Source: a virus. From it: a stretch of DNA of 29,120 bases. The notes beneath the pieces are model-generated. The model was not told the DNA's origin and made no database searches. It worked only from the letters and a program-made list of their open reading frames with translations. Position numbers and translations under genes: made by a program. Shown piece after piece: positions 14,888 to 23,244 of the stretch. Numbering within the stretch: the stretch's first letter is position 1; every line of letters begins with the position of its first letter. The DNA lies in IMG/VR virus record IMGVR_UViG_3300025245_000037, positions 1 to 29,120 of that record. One strand, written 5' to 3'.

Positions 14888-17800
14888 GGACGGTCCACGC
14901 CAATCAGGACGAGGATTTCGAAGGAGTCATCGAGCACCGTCTCGGCGCCCATCTGCACAGTGCGAATCGGCACAAAGGGGAAGGTCGCGGCCACCGTGTT
15001 GAAGCGGATGAGCTGGCCGGAAGCCCAGCCCGAGCCGAAGCCGGCGGCCGGGATCGTCATGTAGGGCACGCCCGAGGGGCCGAGCGGCGAACAGTCCGCA
15101 GTCATGGGTTGACCGGTGACGATCTGCCCGACGTGCTCGCCGATCAGGTTGTAGGTCGTGCCGCCGGCGTTGATCTGGATGCGCCACCGCTCGGTGACGG
15201 CGCCCTTGTTCGTGACCGTGATCGGGAAATCGATGTCGTTAAACGTCGGGTCCGCCGGGTTGCCGATGAGCGCGTCAGACCAAACACCGGTCCACGTCTG
15301 CTGATCGAAGAGCAGCGACACCCGCGCCTTCACGTCGCCCATGGGCAGCGCGCTGCTCACGCAGCTGTCACCCGAGCTGTAGTCGTGCGTGACGCGGCCG
15401 GCGAATGCCAGGCGGCCATCGATGCCGACATCCGAGACTGTCAGCAGGTCTTCGATGCGGTGCTCGACCACGACCGGCTGCACGTAGCTCGACACGTCGG
15501 TGAATGTCACGGTGCCGGCGTCGAGGTTGCGCGTGTAGCCCGTCTCGATGGTGGCGCCGTCCGCACCCACGATGCGCACACGCGAGAGGCGCACGCGCCC
15601 GACATCGAGGGTCTGCCCGTTGGACACCACGGCCGCCGGCATGCGCTTGGTGTTGTGGATGACGACGAGCTCACCCTTGCGGAAGATCGGCACGCGGCCA
15701 TCCGAAGGCAGGCGCACCGGGTCGAGGCCGAGCAGGGTCGCATCGACAGGCAACGTCGTGTAGGCCACACCGTTGTATCGAATGGTGCTCGCGAAAACCG
15801 GGACCGGCTTCCAAATCTTGCCGTCGCTGCCGACCGCATCGGCCGAGTACCAGATGGCGCCCTCGTTGCCGGCGGCCGTCACCCAGTCGCCGAAACGCAC
15901 TTTGCCGACGCCCGTCGATGCGTCGAAGGTGCCGTGCACGTTCGTGCCGTTGATGAAGCCCGAGGCGTCGGCCGTGACGTTGATCGTGCCGCCGTTGAGC
16001 TTCGTCGCCAGGAGCTGCAGGCTGTTCGGGCTGACAGGCGCCACCGGCGTGCGGAAGACGACGTACTCCACCGGCTGACTGTCCAGCGACGTGAGCAGGC
16101 TGTTCACGACGACCGAGGTCGAGGCCGAGGCCGGCCAGGTCGTGAGCGCGGCGGTATTGGTCGCGTAGTCGTAGGTGCCGGCCAGCGAGGCGGCGCCGGT
16201 GGCCGGGTCGAGGTCGGTGTAGAGCGAACCGGCCCGGTCGAAGTAGGTCTTGCCGCCGAACGTGAAGTTGATCGCGCCAGGCACACCCTTCTCGCTGGCG
16301 TTCGGCAGCAGCTTGATGAAGAGCTTCGGCTGATTGAACGTCTGGCTCTTCGTGGTGCCGGCGCCGGCCACCCGGAAATTCACCGTCACGAGCGCCGTCG
16401 AGTCGGTCGGCAGCGAGGCGTTGAGGTTCGCGTGGGTGTAGCCCGTGAGGGTGTTGCGATAGAAGCCCGGCAGGTTCGGCGAGAGCACGGTGCCGAGCAC
16501 GCCCTGCGGGCTGACGGCCCATTGCGGCACCGGCACGCTCACGACGGCCTCGGGGTAGAGCTTGGCGATGCCGGTCGAATAGACGATGGTGCCGAACTCC
16601 ACGCCCAGGCCATCCACCAGCTTGCCGGCGCCGTTGTCGGTGACGGTCTTCGTCGCCGCGAAGTTCTGCGGCACCCACTGATCTGCCGGCACGCCGTTGG
16701 TGGACTGCAGGATCAGATTCCAGTCGAGGGCAACCGAGCGCGGCGCGATGTTGGTCTTGCCGAGGTTCAGCGTGATGGCGCCGTCGAGATCGCGCGCCGG
16801 CGCAGGGAAAATCTTCGTCTCCGGCGCGCCGTGGCTGTAACTGACCGTGAAGGCCACGGCCGAGGCCGGCAGCACGTTCGGCCGCAGCTCGATGGTGCTC
16901 GACGCATAGGACACCGGGCCGGTGGCGTCGCCCGTGAGCAGGCCGCTGCCGTTGTCGCTGGCGTGCCGGTCGGCACCGTCGTTCCAGTCCACCGACACGG
17001 TGCCGGCCTGCGCCGCCTGATTGTCCAGCGCCAGCATGATCGACACGGCCGCCGTCAGCGTGCCGCTGCGGTCCTTGTAGTTCGCCTTTGCCGCCCAGGT
17101 GAAGATCACTTCGCTGCCCACGTCTGGCAGGCTCCCCAGCGTCGGCAGGGCCGTGCCCGTCACGAAATCCACCGTGCCGCTGCCGATGCTGGAATCCGTG
17201 CCCGCCAGCCTCCCGCCGCCGTCGTCGGCCAGCTCGTACCAATTGCCGCCGGCGCGGTAGGCCACGCGCAGCGAGCCAGGCGCCGGCGGCGGCAGGATGG
17301 TCAACGGGTAGTTGATGCGACGGCTCTCCAGCGTCACCGCGATGGAGGTCGAGTCGGCCAGCTCGATGGGCGCGCCGGCCGGGCGGAAGGTGATCGCCTT
17401 GTTTCCGGTGATCGTGGGCGCATCGCTGGCGAGCGTCATCGCGCCGCCGGCGTAGTTGACGCTGCCCACGGTCAGCGCGCCGAGCTTCAGGCGTCCGCCG
17501 TCGTCGGTCAGCGTGCCCGCCGAAGTCGCCACCGAAAGCGAGCCCGGGTAGGCAGGATTGCCGAAGGTGATGATCGAATTCGGACCGAACACTACGCCGG
17601 TATTCAGCGTCACGGTGCCCGAGCCCGAGGCAACGAGCGAGGTCGAAGAGCCGGCGGCCGACATGTCCACGAGCGGGATTTCGGTCGTGGCGCTCGGCAC
17701 GAGCTGCGTGCTGATGGTGTTGACCCTGGCGGACAGGTCGCCGGTGCTCACGGGCGCGGCGAGCTTCGCGATGCCGTAGAACTTGGCGGCGTTCGCCACG

Positions 17801-18465
17801 AGCATCCGGTTGACCGCTGCGGCGGTCGCGGAGCGCTCGAAGAGGCGGCTTGCGGGCGAGCCCGTGTAGTCGTTCTTCAGGCCATCCAGCAGCTCGCAGA
17901 TGCAGACCTGCGCGGCATAGTCCACGAAGGTGCCGCCGGTGCTGTAGCTGTAGGTGCGCTGTTCCACCGAGACATCGGACACGCGCACGTATTCCGTCTT
18001 GCCGCCGCCGCTGATCTGCAGCGTGCCGTTGATGTTCGGCGGCGTGGCGCCGGGGCGCTGGAAGATTTGAAGCGAGCGCTGCCCCTGAACGTGGTTCGAC
18101 AGCATGTAGCCGTTGAACTCTTCGCCCGGGGCTGTGTACGCCTCGATGCGGTTCTGGATGCTCGCGCGGCGGTCGAAGAAGTCGCCCGTGTAGAAGAGCG
18201 CCGGGCTCACGTTCGCATCGAGCGGCGGGCGCGAGATGATGACCAGACCGCCGAGGGCGGTATCGGTGTTCAGGGTCTGCACCGTCGCCGCGATCTTCAT
18301 AATGGACACGTCGCCGCGCGCGCGGTCCACCGCCGAGATGTCCTTGAAGATGGCGTTGCTGGCGCCATCGACGATGACCTTCGAGGTCGGCGCGCCGCCG
18401 CCCTCGGGAACGTCATCCATCACCTGCGTGGCGACGAGTTTCAGATCGGATTCGAGAATGGTCAT
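14884..18465 (-). CDS. Large modular tail protein with repeated beta modules
   Basis: The product has 1193 residues from the ATG at 18465, which overlaps the preceding stop as ATGA; an upstream extension in this frame is a shadow. Residues 1-250 form an N-terminal domain. From about 319 a recurring unit appears: D(N/D)G-x-G-x-L, 8-12 residues, then G-T-(V/I)-x-Y/F-x-T/S-G and a Leu. Copies lie near 319, 413, 503, 609, 742 and about 835. The units are separated by strand-rich segments, suggesting a string of Ig-like or beta-sandwich modules. It is the longest virion protein and follows the tape-measure region, so a central tail-tip or fibre role is likely. It is not homologous by eye to lambda gpJ. 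Confidence 0.82.
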   Translation of the reverse strand: MTILESDLKLVATQVMDDVPEGGGAPTSKVIVDGASNAIFKDISAVDRARGDVSIMKIAATVQTLNTDTALGGLVIISRPPLDANVSPALFYTGDFFDRRASIQNRIEAYTAPGEEFNGYMLSNHVQGQRSLQIFQRPGATPPNINGTLQISGGGKTEYVRVSDVSVEQRTYSYSTGGTFVDYAAQVCICELLDGLKNDYTGSPASRLFERSATAAAVNRMLVANAAKFYGIAKLAAPVSTGDLSARVNTISTQLVPSATTEIPLVDMSAAGSSTSLVASGSGTVTLNTGVVFGPNSIITFGNPAYPGSLSVATSAGTLTDDGGRLKLGALTVGSVNYAGGAMTLASDAPTITGNKAITFRPAGAPIELADSTSIAVTLESRRINYPLTILPPPAPGSLRVAYRAGGNWYELADDGGGRLAGTDSSIGSGTVDFVTGTALPTLGSLPDVGSEVIFTWAAKANYKDRSGTLTAAVSIMLALDNQAAQAGTVSVDWNDGADRHASDNGSGLLTGDATGPVSYASSTIELRPNVLPASAVAFTVSYSHGAPETKIFPAPARDLDGAITLNLGKTNIAPRSVALDWNLILQSTNGVPADQWVPQNFAATKTVTDNGAGKLVDGLGVEFGTIVYSTGIAKLYPEAVVSVPVPQWAVSPQGVLGTVLSPNLPGFYRNTLTGYTHANLNASLPTDSTALVTVNFRVAGAGTTKSQTFNQPKLFIKLLPNASEKGVPGAINFTFGGKTYFDRAGSLYTDLDPATGAASLAGTYDYATNTAALTTWPASASTSVVVNSLLTSLDSQPVEYVVFRTPVAPVSPNSLQLLATKLNGGTINVTADASGFINGTNVHGTFDASTGVGKVRFGDWVTAAGNEGAIWYSADAVGSDGKIWKPVPVFASTIRYNGVAYTTLPVDATLLGLDPVRLPSDGRVPIFRKGELVVIHNTKRMPAAVVSNGQTLDVGRVRLSRVRIVGADGATIETGYTRNLDAGTVTFTDVSSYVQPVVVEHRIEDLLTVSDVGIDGRLAFAGRVTHDYSSGDSCVSSALPMGDVKARVSLLFDQQTWTGVWSDALIGNPADPTFNDIDFPITVTNKGAVTERWRIQINAGGTTYNLIGEHVGQIVTGQPMTADCSPLGPSGVPYMTIPAAGFGSGWASGQLIRFNTVAATFPFVPIRTVQMGAETVLDDSFEILVLIGVDRP

Positions 18466-18872
18466 TGTTCGGACGGTGTGACGGTGATGAGGCGCACGGT
18501 GGCGATGTAGGGGTAGTCCTCGGCCGGCAGCTCGGGGCGCGCCAGCGGCTTGCCCTCGACGGCCACGCCGGGCGCGAACTGCACCGTGAAGGCGCGGCCA
18601 TCGGCCAGCACGAGGGCGTGTTCGCCGACCGGGTTCGCCTCGTTGAGCGCCTTCAGGGCCTTGAGCGCGCCGCGCTGGATCCATCCGGCCTCGACCTCGC
18701 CCTGCAGGGTGATCGGCTGGCCGGCCAGGCGCACCGCGGCATCGATGAGCGCAGCGCCGGTGACGGAGTAGCCGAGGCTCTTCTCGACGGCGTTCCACGC
18801 GAATTCATCGACCCAGACCATGCCGCGCGGAATCTGCAGCCCGCCGAGGATGTGAAACTTCGGTGCGGCCAT
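18462..18872 (-). CDS. Small tail protein downstream of the tape measure
   Basis: The product has 136 residues. The ATG at 18872 lies one base after the tape-measure stop. A Gly/Ile segment (HILGGLQIPRGMVWVDEF) is followed by an ITLQGEVEAGWIQRGALKALKAL block (about 60-83), reminiscent of distal-tail or baseplate beta-barrel domains with an I-x-L-x-G strand followed by a helix, then a strand-rich C-terminus ending in IATVRLITVTPSEQ. Its stop overlaps the start of the large modular tail protein. A distal-tail adaptor role is inferred from place and fold style; no family is assigned. Confidence 0.75.
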   Translation of the reverse strand: MAAPKFHILGGLQIPRGMVWVDEFAWNAVEKSLGYSVTGAALIDAAVRLAGQPITLQGEVEAGWIQRGALKALKALNEANPVGEHALVLADGRAFTVQFAPGVAVEGKPLARPELPAEDYPYIATVRLITVTPSEQ

Positions 18873-18873
18873 G

Positions 18874-21591
18874 TCAGGCTCCCGGGCGCAGTGACGACGT
18901 GCCGCGCGCGGCACCGAGCTGAGCGAGCAGGCTCTCGATGGCGTCGGCGCCGGCGGCGTCGGTGTTCACCCGGCCATAGTCGCGGCCGTTGAGCTGCAAC
19001 TGCAGGTTGACGGTGCGATTCGATTCGGGCTTCGGGATGCTGGTCGGGGTCTGGCCGTCGCCGAAGAAGGTCACCTTCTCGGCCGCCCTCAGCAGCGCAT
19101 AGCTCAGCGTGTCGCCGCCGTACTTCTTCTGCCCGGGGTTGTTGAAGAACTGAACATTGCCCTTCTCGTCGGCGAACTCGCGGGCGATGCGACGGGCGGT
19201 TTCATCGTCCTTGATGCCTGCGTTCTTGAGGAACGCGGCGATCCCGGTCAGCGTGCCCAGGTCGCTGCCCGCGTTCACGGTCTTGCCGTTCTTGTCGGTC
19301 GAGAAGCCGTTCGCGTCGCGGCCAAGGCGTTGGTTCTCGAGTGCGATTTCGCGCTGCTTGAGCTGGATCTCTTTCTCGCGCGCCTCGATGTCGCGCTCGC
19401 GTGCGTTGGTGACCTCGCGCAGGGCGCCGGCCAGGCCGAAGGCCGCCTGCGTGGCGTTGGTCTGCGCGTCCTTGAGTTTCAGCGTGGCGCGCCCGGCGCT
19501 GTCGAGCACGACCTCGAAACCGCGCATCGCGGCCTGCGCCTGCACCCAGGCGGGCGCCACGCCGTTGCTCGCTGTGATGGCGGCCTCGGCCGCGCGCTTC
19601 CATGCCTCGCCGAGGCCGCTGGCGGTCGCCTGCCCGCTGTCGCGGATCAGCTCGTAGTCACGCAGCGCGACCTTCGCCATGGTTTCAAGCTCGGCCTTCG
19701 TCTGCACGCCGGCACGCTGGAAGGCCGCCGCGATCTCGGCCGCCGCGTCCGCCTGCGCCTTCTTGTTGGCCCCGGCGGCGTCGGCCGCTGCGTTGTTCGC
19801 CTTCTTCAGCTCATCGAGCTTCTGCACCGCCAGCTCGAAATTCTTCGTCTCGATGGCCTGCGCGTATTCGGCGCGCAGGCGCTCGACGGTGGCTCGGGCT
19901 TCCTCCGCCTTGACCTTCTGCGCTTCGGCCGCGCTGGCGGCCTTCTGGCCGGCTTCCTGCGCCCCGTCGCCAGCGGCCTTCATCTCGGCCGCCATGTTCG
20001 TGAATGCCGCCGCGCCGCTGGCCGCTGCCGCCGTGGTCTTCTCCGCGTAACCGGTCAACCCTGCCCAGCCGGAGCGCGCCTGTTCCGCGCCCTCGGCCGC
20101 GCGGTCGAAGGCTTCGCCGGCCTTCTCCCCGAAGGCATCCGCCACCGCGCCGGTCGCCTCGGCCGAGGCGCGCACCTCATCGGCGGCCTGCTTAAACGCC
20201 GCCGACAGGTCGCCGAAAGTGATCTTCTCCAGGCCGGAAATGATGGTGGCGATGCCGTCCTGCACCGCGCCGACCACGGCCGTCATGCCCTCGGCGATTT
20301 TGAAGATGGCCGCGAGCACGACATTGGCACCGGTGGACATGACGCCCCACACGGTCTGCACGATGTTGCCGGCGTTCTGCGCCTTGCGGCCGAAGTCGTC
20401 GAGCAGCGCGCCGGCACGGTCGGCCATGGCCTGCGCCTTCTCGACCAGCGCCGGCACGTCCACGCTCGCGATGAACGCCTGCACCCACTTGATGCCGTTC
20501 TGGAAGGCCGTCGCGAGCGCGTTTCCGAAGCGGCCCACGGTGCCATCGGCCACGGCCGCGCGCAGGGCGCCGGACAGCTGCTCGACGCCCTGCTTCAGCA
20601 CAGGCAGGATGGGCGTGGTCAGCGCGTTGAGCGTGGAATCCCATGCGGTGCGCAGCCCGTTGAGCGCGCCCTTCAGATTGGCCTGCATCACGCCGGCCGT
20701 CTCGGCGGCGCTGCCCTTCGCGTTCTGCAGCGACCTGGTGAGTTCGTCGAGCTTGTCCACGCCCTGATTGAGCAGCGCGCGCAGCGCTGGGCCGGCCTCC
20801 TGCCCCACCGCCGCAATCGCTCTCTGCCCGCCCGGGCCGGCAGCGGCCAGCTCGTGCAGCATCTTCTCGAAGTTGTTCGTCGTGATGCCGGCCGCTGCCA
20901 GCTCCGTGCGGAACTTGCTGGCCGGGTCGGAGAACTGGGCGAGGATGCTGTTCAACGCCGTGCCGGCGCGGCTTGCGTCGATGCCGGCATCAGCGAACTT
21001 GCCGATGATCGCCACGGTGGATTCGAGGCTCAGGCCGAGCGTGTTCGCCAGTGGCGCCGCGTAGCTCAGCGCCTGCGCCAGGCCCGACACGCTGGTGTTC
21101 GTGGCATTGGCACCCTTGGCGAGCACGTCGGCCACGCGGCCGGAATCAGCGAACGACAGGCCCAGGCCGTTCACGATCTTCGTCAGGTACTCGGCCGAGG
21201 TCGCCAGCTCGACATCGCCGGCACGCGCGAGCTGCATGGCCGCCGGCAGCGTGCCGATCGCATCCTTGACGCTGAGACCGGCCTTTGCCAGGTTCTCCAG
21301 CGCGCCCGCCGCTTCCAGCTCGGTGAAGCCATAGCGGGCATCTGCGGCGGCTTCCTGCGCGGCCTTGCGCAGCGCGCGCATCTCGGCCGCTGTGGCGCCC
21401 GTGGCGGCCTGTACGCGGCTGAGCGCCTGTTCGAGGTCCGCTCCGCCCTTGACCCACCCCACGAACGCCTGAATGCCGAAGTAGCCCAGCACGGCGGCGG
21501 CGAAGACGGCGAGACGCGCCTGCAGGCGGTCGAACACCTTGGACGCATCGTCCTTGGCGTTGATGAGGATCTGGATCGGCTTGAAGGCCAA
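18874..21591 (-). CDS. Phage tail tape measure protein (TP901 type)
   Basis: The product has 905 residues and starts with TTG at 21591, preceded by AAAGG seven bases upstream. The N-terminal part (about 50-320) is the TP901-type core: GGADLEQALSRVQAATGATAAEMRALRKAAQEA, then the ARAGDVELATSAEYLTKIVNGLGL and STVAIIGKFADAGIDASRAGTALNSILAQF segments. The rest is a long Ala/Lys/Glu-rich helix with short hydrophobic segments (about 405-440). It sets tail length; at about 0.15 nm per residue this predicts a tail near 135 nm (inference). TTG start and two upstream hairpins suggest output well below that of the tail tube. Confidence 0.95.
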   Translation of the reverse strand: MAFKPIQILINAKDDASKVFDRLQARLAVFAAAVLGYFGIQAFVGWVKGGADLEQALSRVQAATGATAAEMRALRKAAQEAAADARYGFTELEAAGALENLAKAGLSVKDAIGTLPAAMQLARAGDVELATSAEYLTKIVNGLGLSFADSGRVADVLAKGANATNTSVSGLAQALSYAAPLANTLGLSLESTVAIIGKFADAGIDASRAGTALNSILAQFSDPASKFRTELAAAGITTNNFEKMLHELAAAGPGGQRAIAAVGQEAGPALRALLNQGVDKLDELTRSLQNAKGSAAETAGVMQANLKGALNGLRTAWDSTLNALTTPILPVLKQGVEQLSGALRAAVADGTVGRFGNALATAFQNGIKWVQAFIASVDVPALVEKAQAMADRAGALLDDFGRKAQNAGNIVQTVWGVMSTGANVVLAAIFKIAEGMTAVVGAVQDGIATIISGLEKITFGDLSAAFKQAADEVRASAEATGAVADAFGEKAGEAFDRAAEGAEQARSGWAGLTGYAEKTTAAAASGAAAFTNMAAEMKAAGDGAQEAGQKAASAAEAQKVKAEEARATVERLRAEYAQAIETKNFELAVQKLDELKKANNAAADAAGANKKAQADAAAEIAAAFQRAGVQTKAELETMAKVALRDYELIRDSGQATASGLGEAWKRAAEAAITASNGVAPAWVQAQAAMRGFEVVLDSAGRATLKLKDAQTNATQAAFGLAGALREVTNARERDIEAREKEIQLKQREIALENQRLGRDANGFSTDKNGKTVNAGSDLGTLTGIAAFLKNAGIKDDETARRIAREFADEKGNVQFFNNPGQKKYGGDTLSYALLRAAEKVTFFGDGQTPTSIPKPESNRTVNLQLQLNGRDYGRVNTDAAGADAIESLLAQLGAARGTSSLRPGA

Positions 21592-21638
21592 CGGGAAACC
21601 TTTAGGGAAGTGGGAATAGAAGCGGAAGCCAGTGCGGC

Positions 21639-21699
21639 GACGTATGGCGCCTCATGCGAAGCGCCAGGCGTCACCGCCGCCGGGAGGCCGGCGACGGCG
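21639..21699 (-). other. Two tandem RNA hairpins between tail tube and tape measure genes
   Basis: In the leftward (sense) RNA the first hairpin has 12-base arms (21699-21688 and 21683-21672) around a four-base loop; two pairs are G-U, so it forms better in the sense RNA than in its complement. The second pairs TGGCGC with GCGCCA (21666-21661 and 21650-21645) around a 10-base loop, with outer GACG/CGTC pairs. Neither is followed by a U-tract, so a standard terminator is unlikely. They may block decay, pause polymerase or reduce downstream expression. Confidence 0.7.
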
Positions 21700-21707
21700 A
21701 GGAAGCG

Positions 21708-22496
21708 TCAGGCAGCCACGGGGCGACCGTCCACGAAGATCGCCACGCCGTTGGGCGGGGTCAGCACCTCGACATCGAACTCCATCGAGGTGTAGGCGTC
21801 GTCGCTGGTGATGAGCGACAGGTCACCGGTGGGCGTGAGCGTAACGAGCGGCATATAGGTGTCGCTCTGCTCGCCGTCTGCGATGTTGGAGATGACGCGC
21901 AGCGCACCGCGGCGCAGCGTCTTCTCGCTCGACTTGATGGTCTGCCAGGTCGCGGCCGGCTTCGTGTACGCGACCTTGATCGGGCCCGCAGGGATGTTGC
22001 CGCCGGCCAGGATCTGCAGGCGGCCGAGCGCCGCGTCGATGGTGTAGTCCGTGCCCAGCTCGAAAGGATCGCCGCCGGCATCCGGCGTCACGACGACCGC
22101 CGAGACATTGCGCGCGCCGGCCGGATTCGCGTCGGTACGGCCGAGCTGATAGAAGCGGCCCGGAATCACCTTCAGCGCCTCTGCCGCGACCGAGCCGGCC
22201 TCTTGCGTGGTCGTGGACTTGTCGCCCGAGATGAACATCGCGCGGTTGTCGATGCTCATGTTGTCGCAGGTGATCTTGCCGGTGCGGTCGATGCGTACGA
22301 CGCGATCCGCATCCTTCACGCCCGGGCCGACCTCGGCGCTGTAGTGCGGCGCCTTCTCGGTCGAAATGCTCAGCGTGACAGTGGGGCAGTTACCGAAATG
22401 ACGCTCGCCCGTGATCTGGTCGGCGTCGTCGATGGGGTCGAAGAACACGCGGCCGCGCGGGATGACGTATTCACTCTTTTCGAATTTGTTTGCCAT
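21708..22496 (-). CDS. Phage tail tube (major tail) protein
   Basis: The product has 262 residues. The ATG at 22496 follows GGAG by six bases; open frame further upstream is a shadow. The N-terminus MANKFEKSEYVIPRGRVFFDP and the order terminator, tube, tape measure identify it as the tail tube subunit. The sequence is beta-rich throughout with Gly/Asp turns, and there is a C-terminal AIFVDGRPVAA. About 262 residues is in the range of lambda gpV-like proteins that carry an added C-terminal domain. The stop is followed by two hairpins before the tape measure, instead of a tail assembly chaperone. Confidence 0.85.
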   Translation of the reverse strand: MANKFEKSEYVIPRGRVFFDPIDDADQITGERHFGNCPTVTLSISTEKAPHYSAEVGPGVKDADRVVRIDRTGKITCDNMSIDNRAMFISGDKSTTTQEAGSVAAEALKVIPGRFYQLGRTDANPAGARNVSAVVVTPDAGGDPFELGTDYTIDAALGRLQILAGGNIPAGPIKVAYTKPAATWQTIKSSEKTLRRGALRVISNIADGEQSDTYMPLVTLTPTGDLSLITSDDAYTSMEFDVEVLTPPNGVAIFVDGRPVAA

Positions 22497-22516
22497 GGTG
22501 GCTCCGTTGAAAGGGT

Positions 22517-22927
22517 TCACTCCTGACCGAGAAACCGGCCGGTCGTTGAGAAGAGAAGCTCGATGCCGACATGGCCTTCGAGCGGGTATTGCGGCGGGGC
22601 GAAGCGCACCAGCGCCAGGGCGCCCCACCGGCGGCCACCGGCTGCGCCGGGCTCCCAGTTGTGAAGCGATGCGATGACCGCCGAGAAGGCAGCATCGAGC
22701 AGCAGCGCGGCGTCGGGCCCGTGCTTGGCGCAAAGCAGCACCTGCCAGCCCGGCTGGAGCGCTACGGCGCCTGCCTTCACGTCCGATACCGCACCGGCAG
22801 CGAACATGACGGACGCCAACGCATGCCCGGGCCGTTCGCCCATGTCGGTCGTGTAGCCCTTGACGGTCCACGGGGTGGACAGCGACTCGCGCAGCCGCTC
22901 CACGATGACGGATTCGAGTGCAAGCAT
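22517..22927 (-). CDS. Putative tail terminator protein (lambda gpU position)
   Basis: The product has 136 residues. It has an N-terminal helix (VIVERLRESLSTPW), then alternating strands and a conserved-looking WQVLLCAKHGPDAALLLDAAFSAVIASLHNW region (about 60-90), the layout of small tail terminator or tail completion proteins. It starts two bases after the gpFII-like stop. Lambda has two proteins (Z and U) here; only one is present. The assignment rests on position, size and predicted alternation, so a head-tail completion role is an alternative. Confidence 0.7.
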   Translation of the reverse strand: MLALESVIVERLRESLSTPWTVKGYTTDMGERPGHALASVMFAAGAVSDVKAGAVALQPGWQVLLCAKHGPDAALLLDAAFSAVIASLHNWEPGAAGGRRWGALALVRFAPPQYPLEGHVGIELLFSTTGRFLGQE

Positions 22928-22929
22928 GG

Positions 22930-23232
22930 TCAGGCGCTCCCGAGGGTCAGGCGGACGAAGCCAGCGCCGTCAGGGTCGGTGCGCATCACTTCGTACACGG
23001 TGCCGCGAACGGTGATCGTGTCGCCCCGCGCCAGGCTGCCCAGGTCCGCCATGGCGCCGGAGCATTCCGGCGCACGCGCATCGACCTGTCCCTCGAAAAG
23101 ATGGGCCGCGGGTTCGTCGAAGATGACAGGCACGTCACGCCCGGCCACCGTCGCGATAGCGTTGGCGAGATGCCCCAGCACGCCGGCATCCACCATGCGC
23201 TCGATCTGGGCGAAGGGAGCTTCCATCAGCAT
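22930..23232 (-). CDS. Head-tail connector, lambda gpFII-like
   Basis: The product has 100 residues. The first ATG at 23232 is preceded by AGGG; an in-frame ATG two codons later is possible. The C-terminal half (GDTITVRGTVYEVMRTDPDGAGFVRLTLG) has the beta-barrel pattern of the Phage_attach/gpFII family, which adds to filled heads to create the tail attachment site. The preceding segment has VIFDEPAAHLFEG, also in family style. It lies directly after the capsid gene as in lambda, where FI and FII follow E; no FI equivalent is present. Confidence 0.83.
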   Translation of the reverse strand: MLMEAPFAQIERMVDAGVLGHLANAIATVAGRDVPVIFDEPAAHLFEGQVDARAPECSGAMADLGSLARGDTITVRGTVYEVMRTDPDGAGFVRLTLGSA

Positions 23233-23244
23233 TGCATCCCTCGC

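Noticed and set aside
15109-18510. Long open frame (over 1100 codons) on the plus strand
   Set aside because: It lies wholly antisense to the 1193-residue tail gene. Its Arg/His/Gly-rich composition is typical of a GC-rich shadow frame, and no ribosome-binding site or family motif is seen.
19330-21795. 821-codon open frame on the plus strand
   Set aside because: It is antisense to the tape measure gene, with shadow-type composition.
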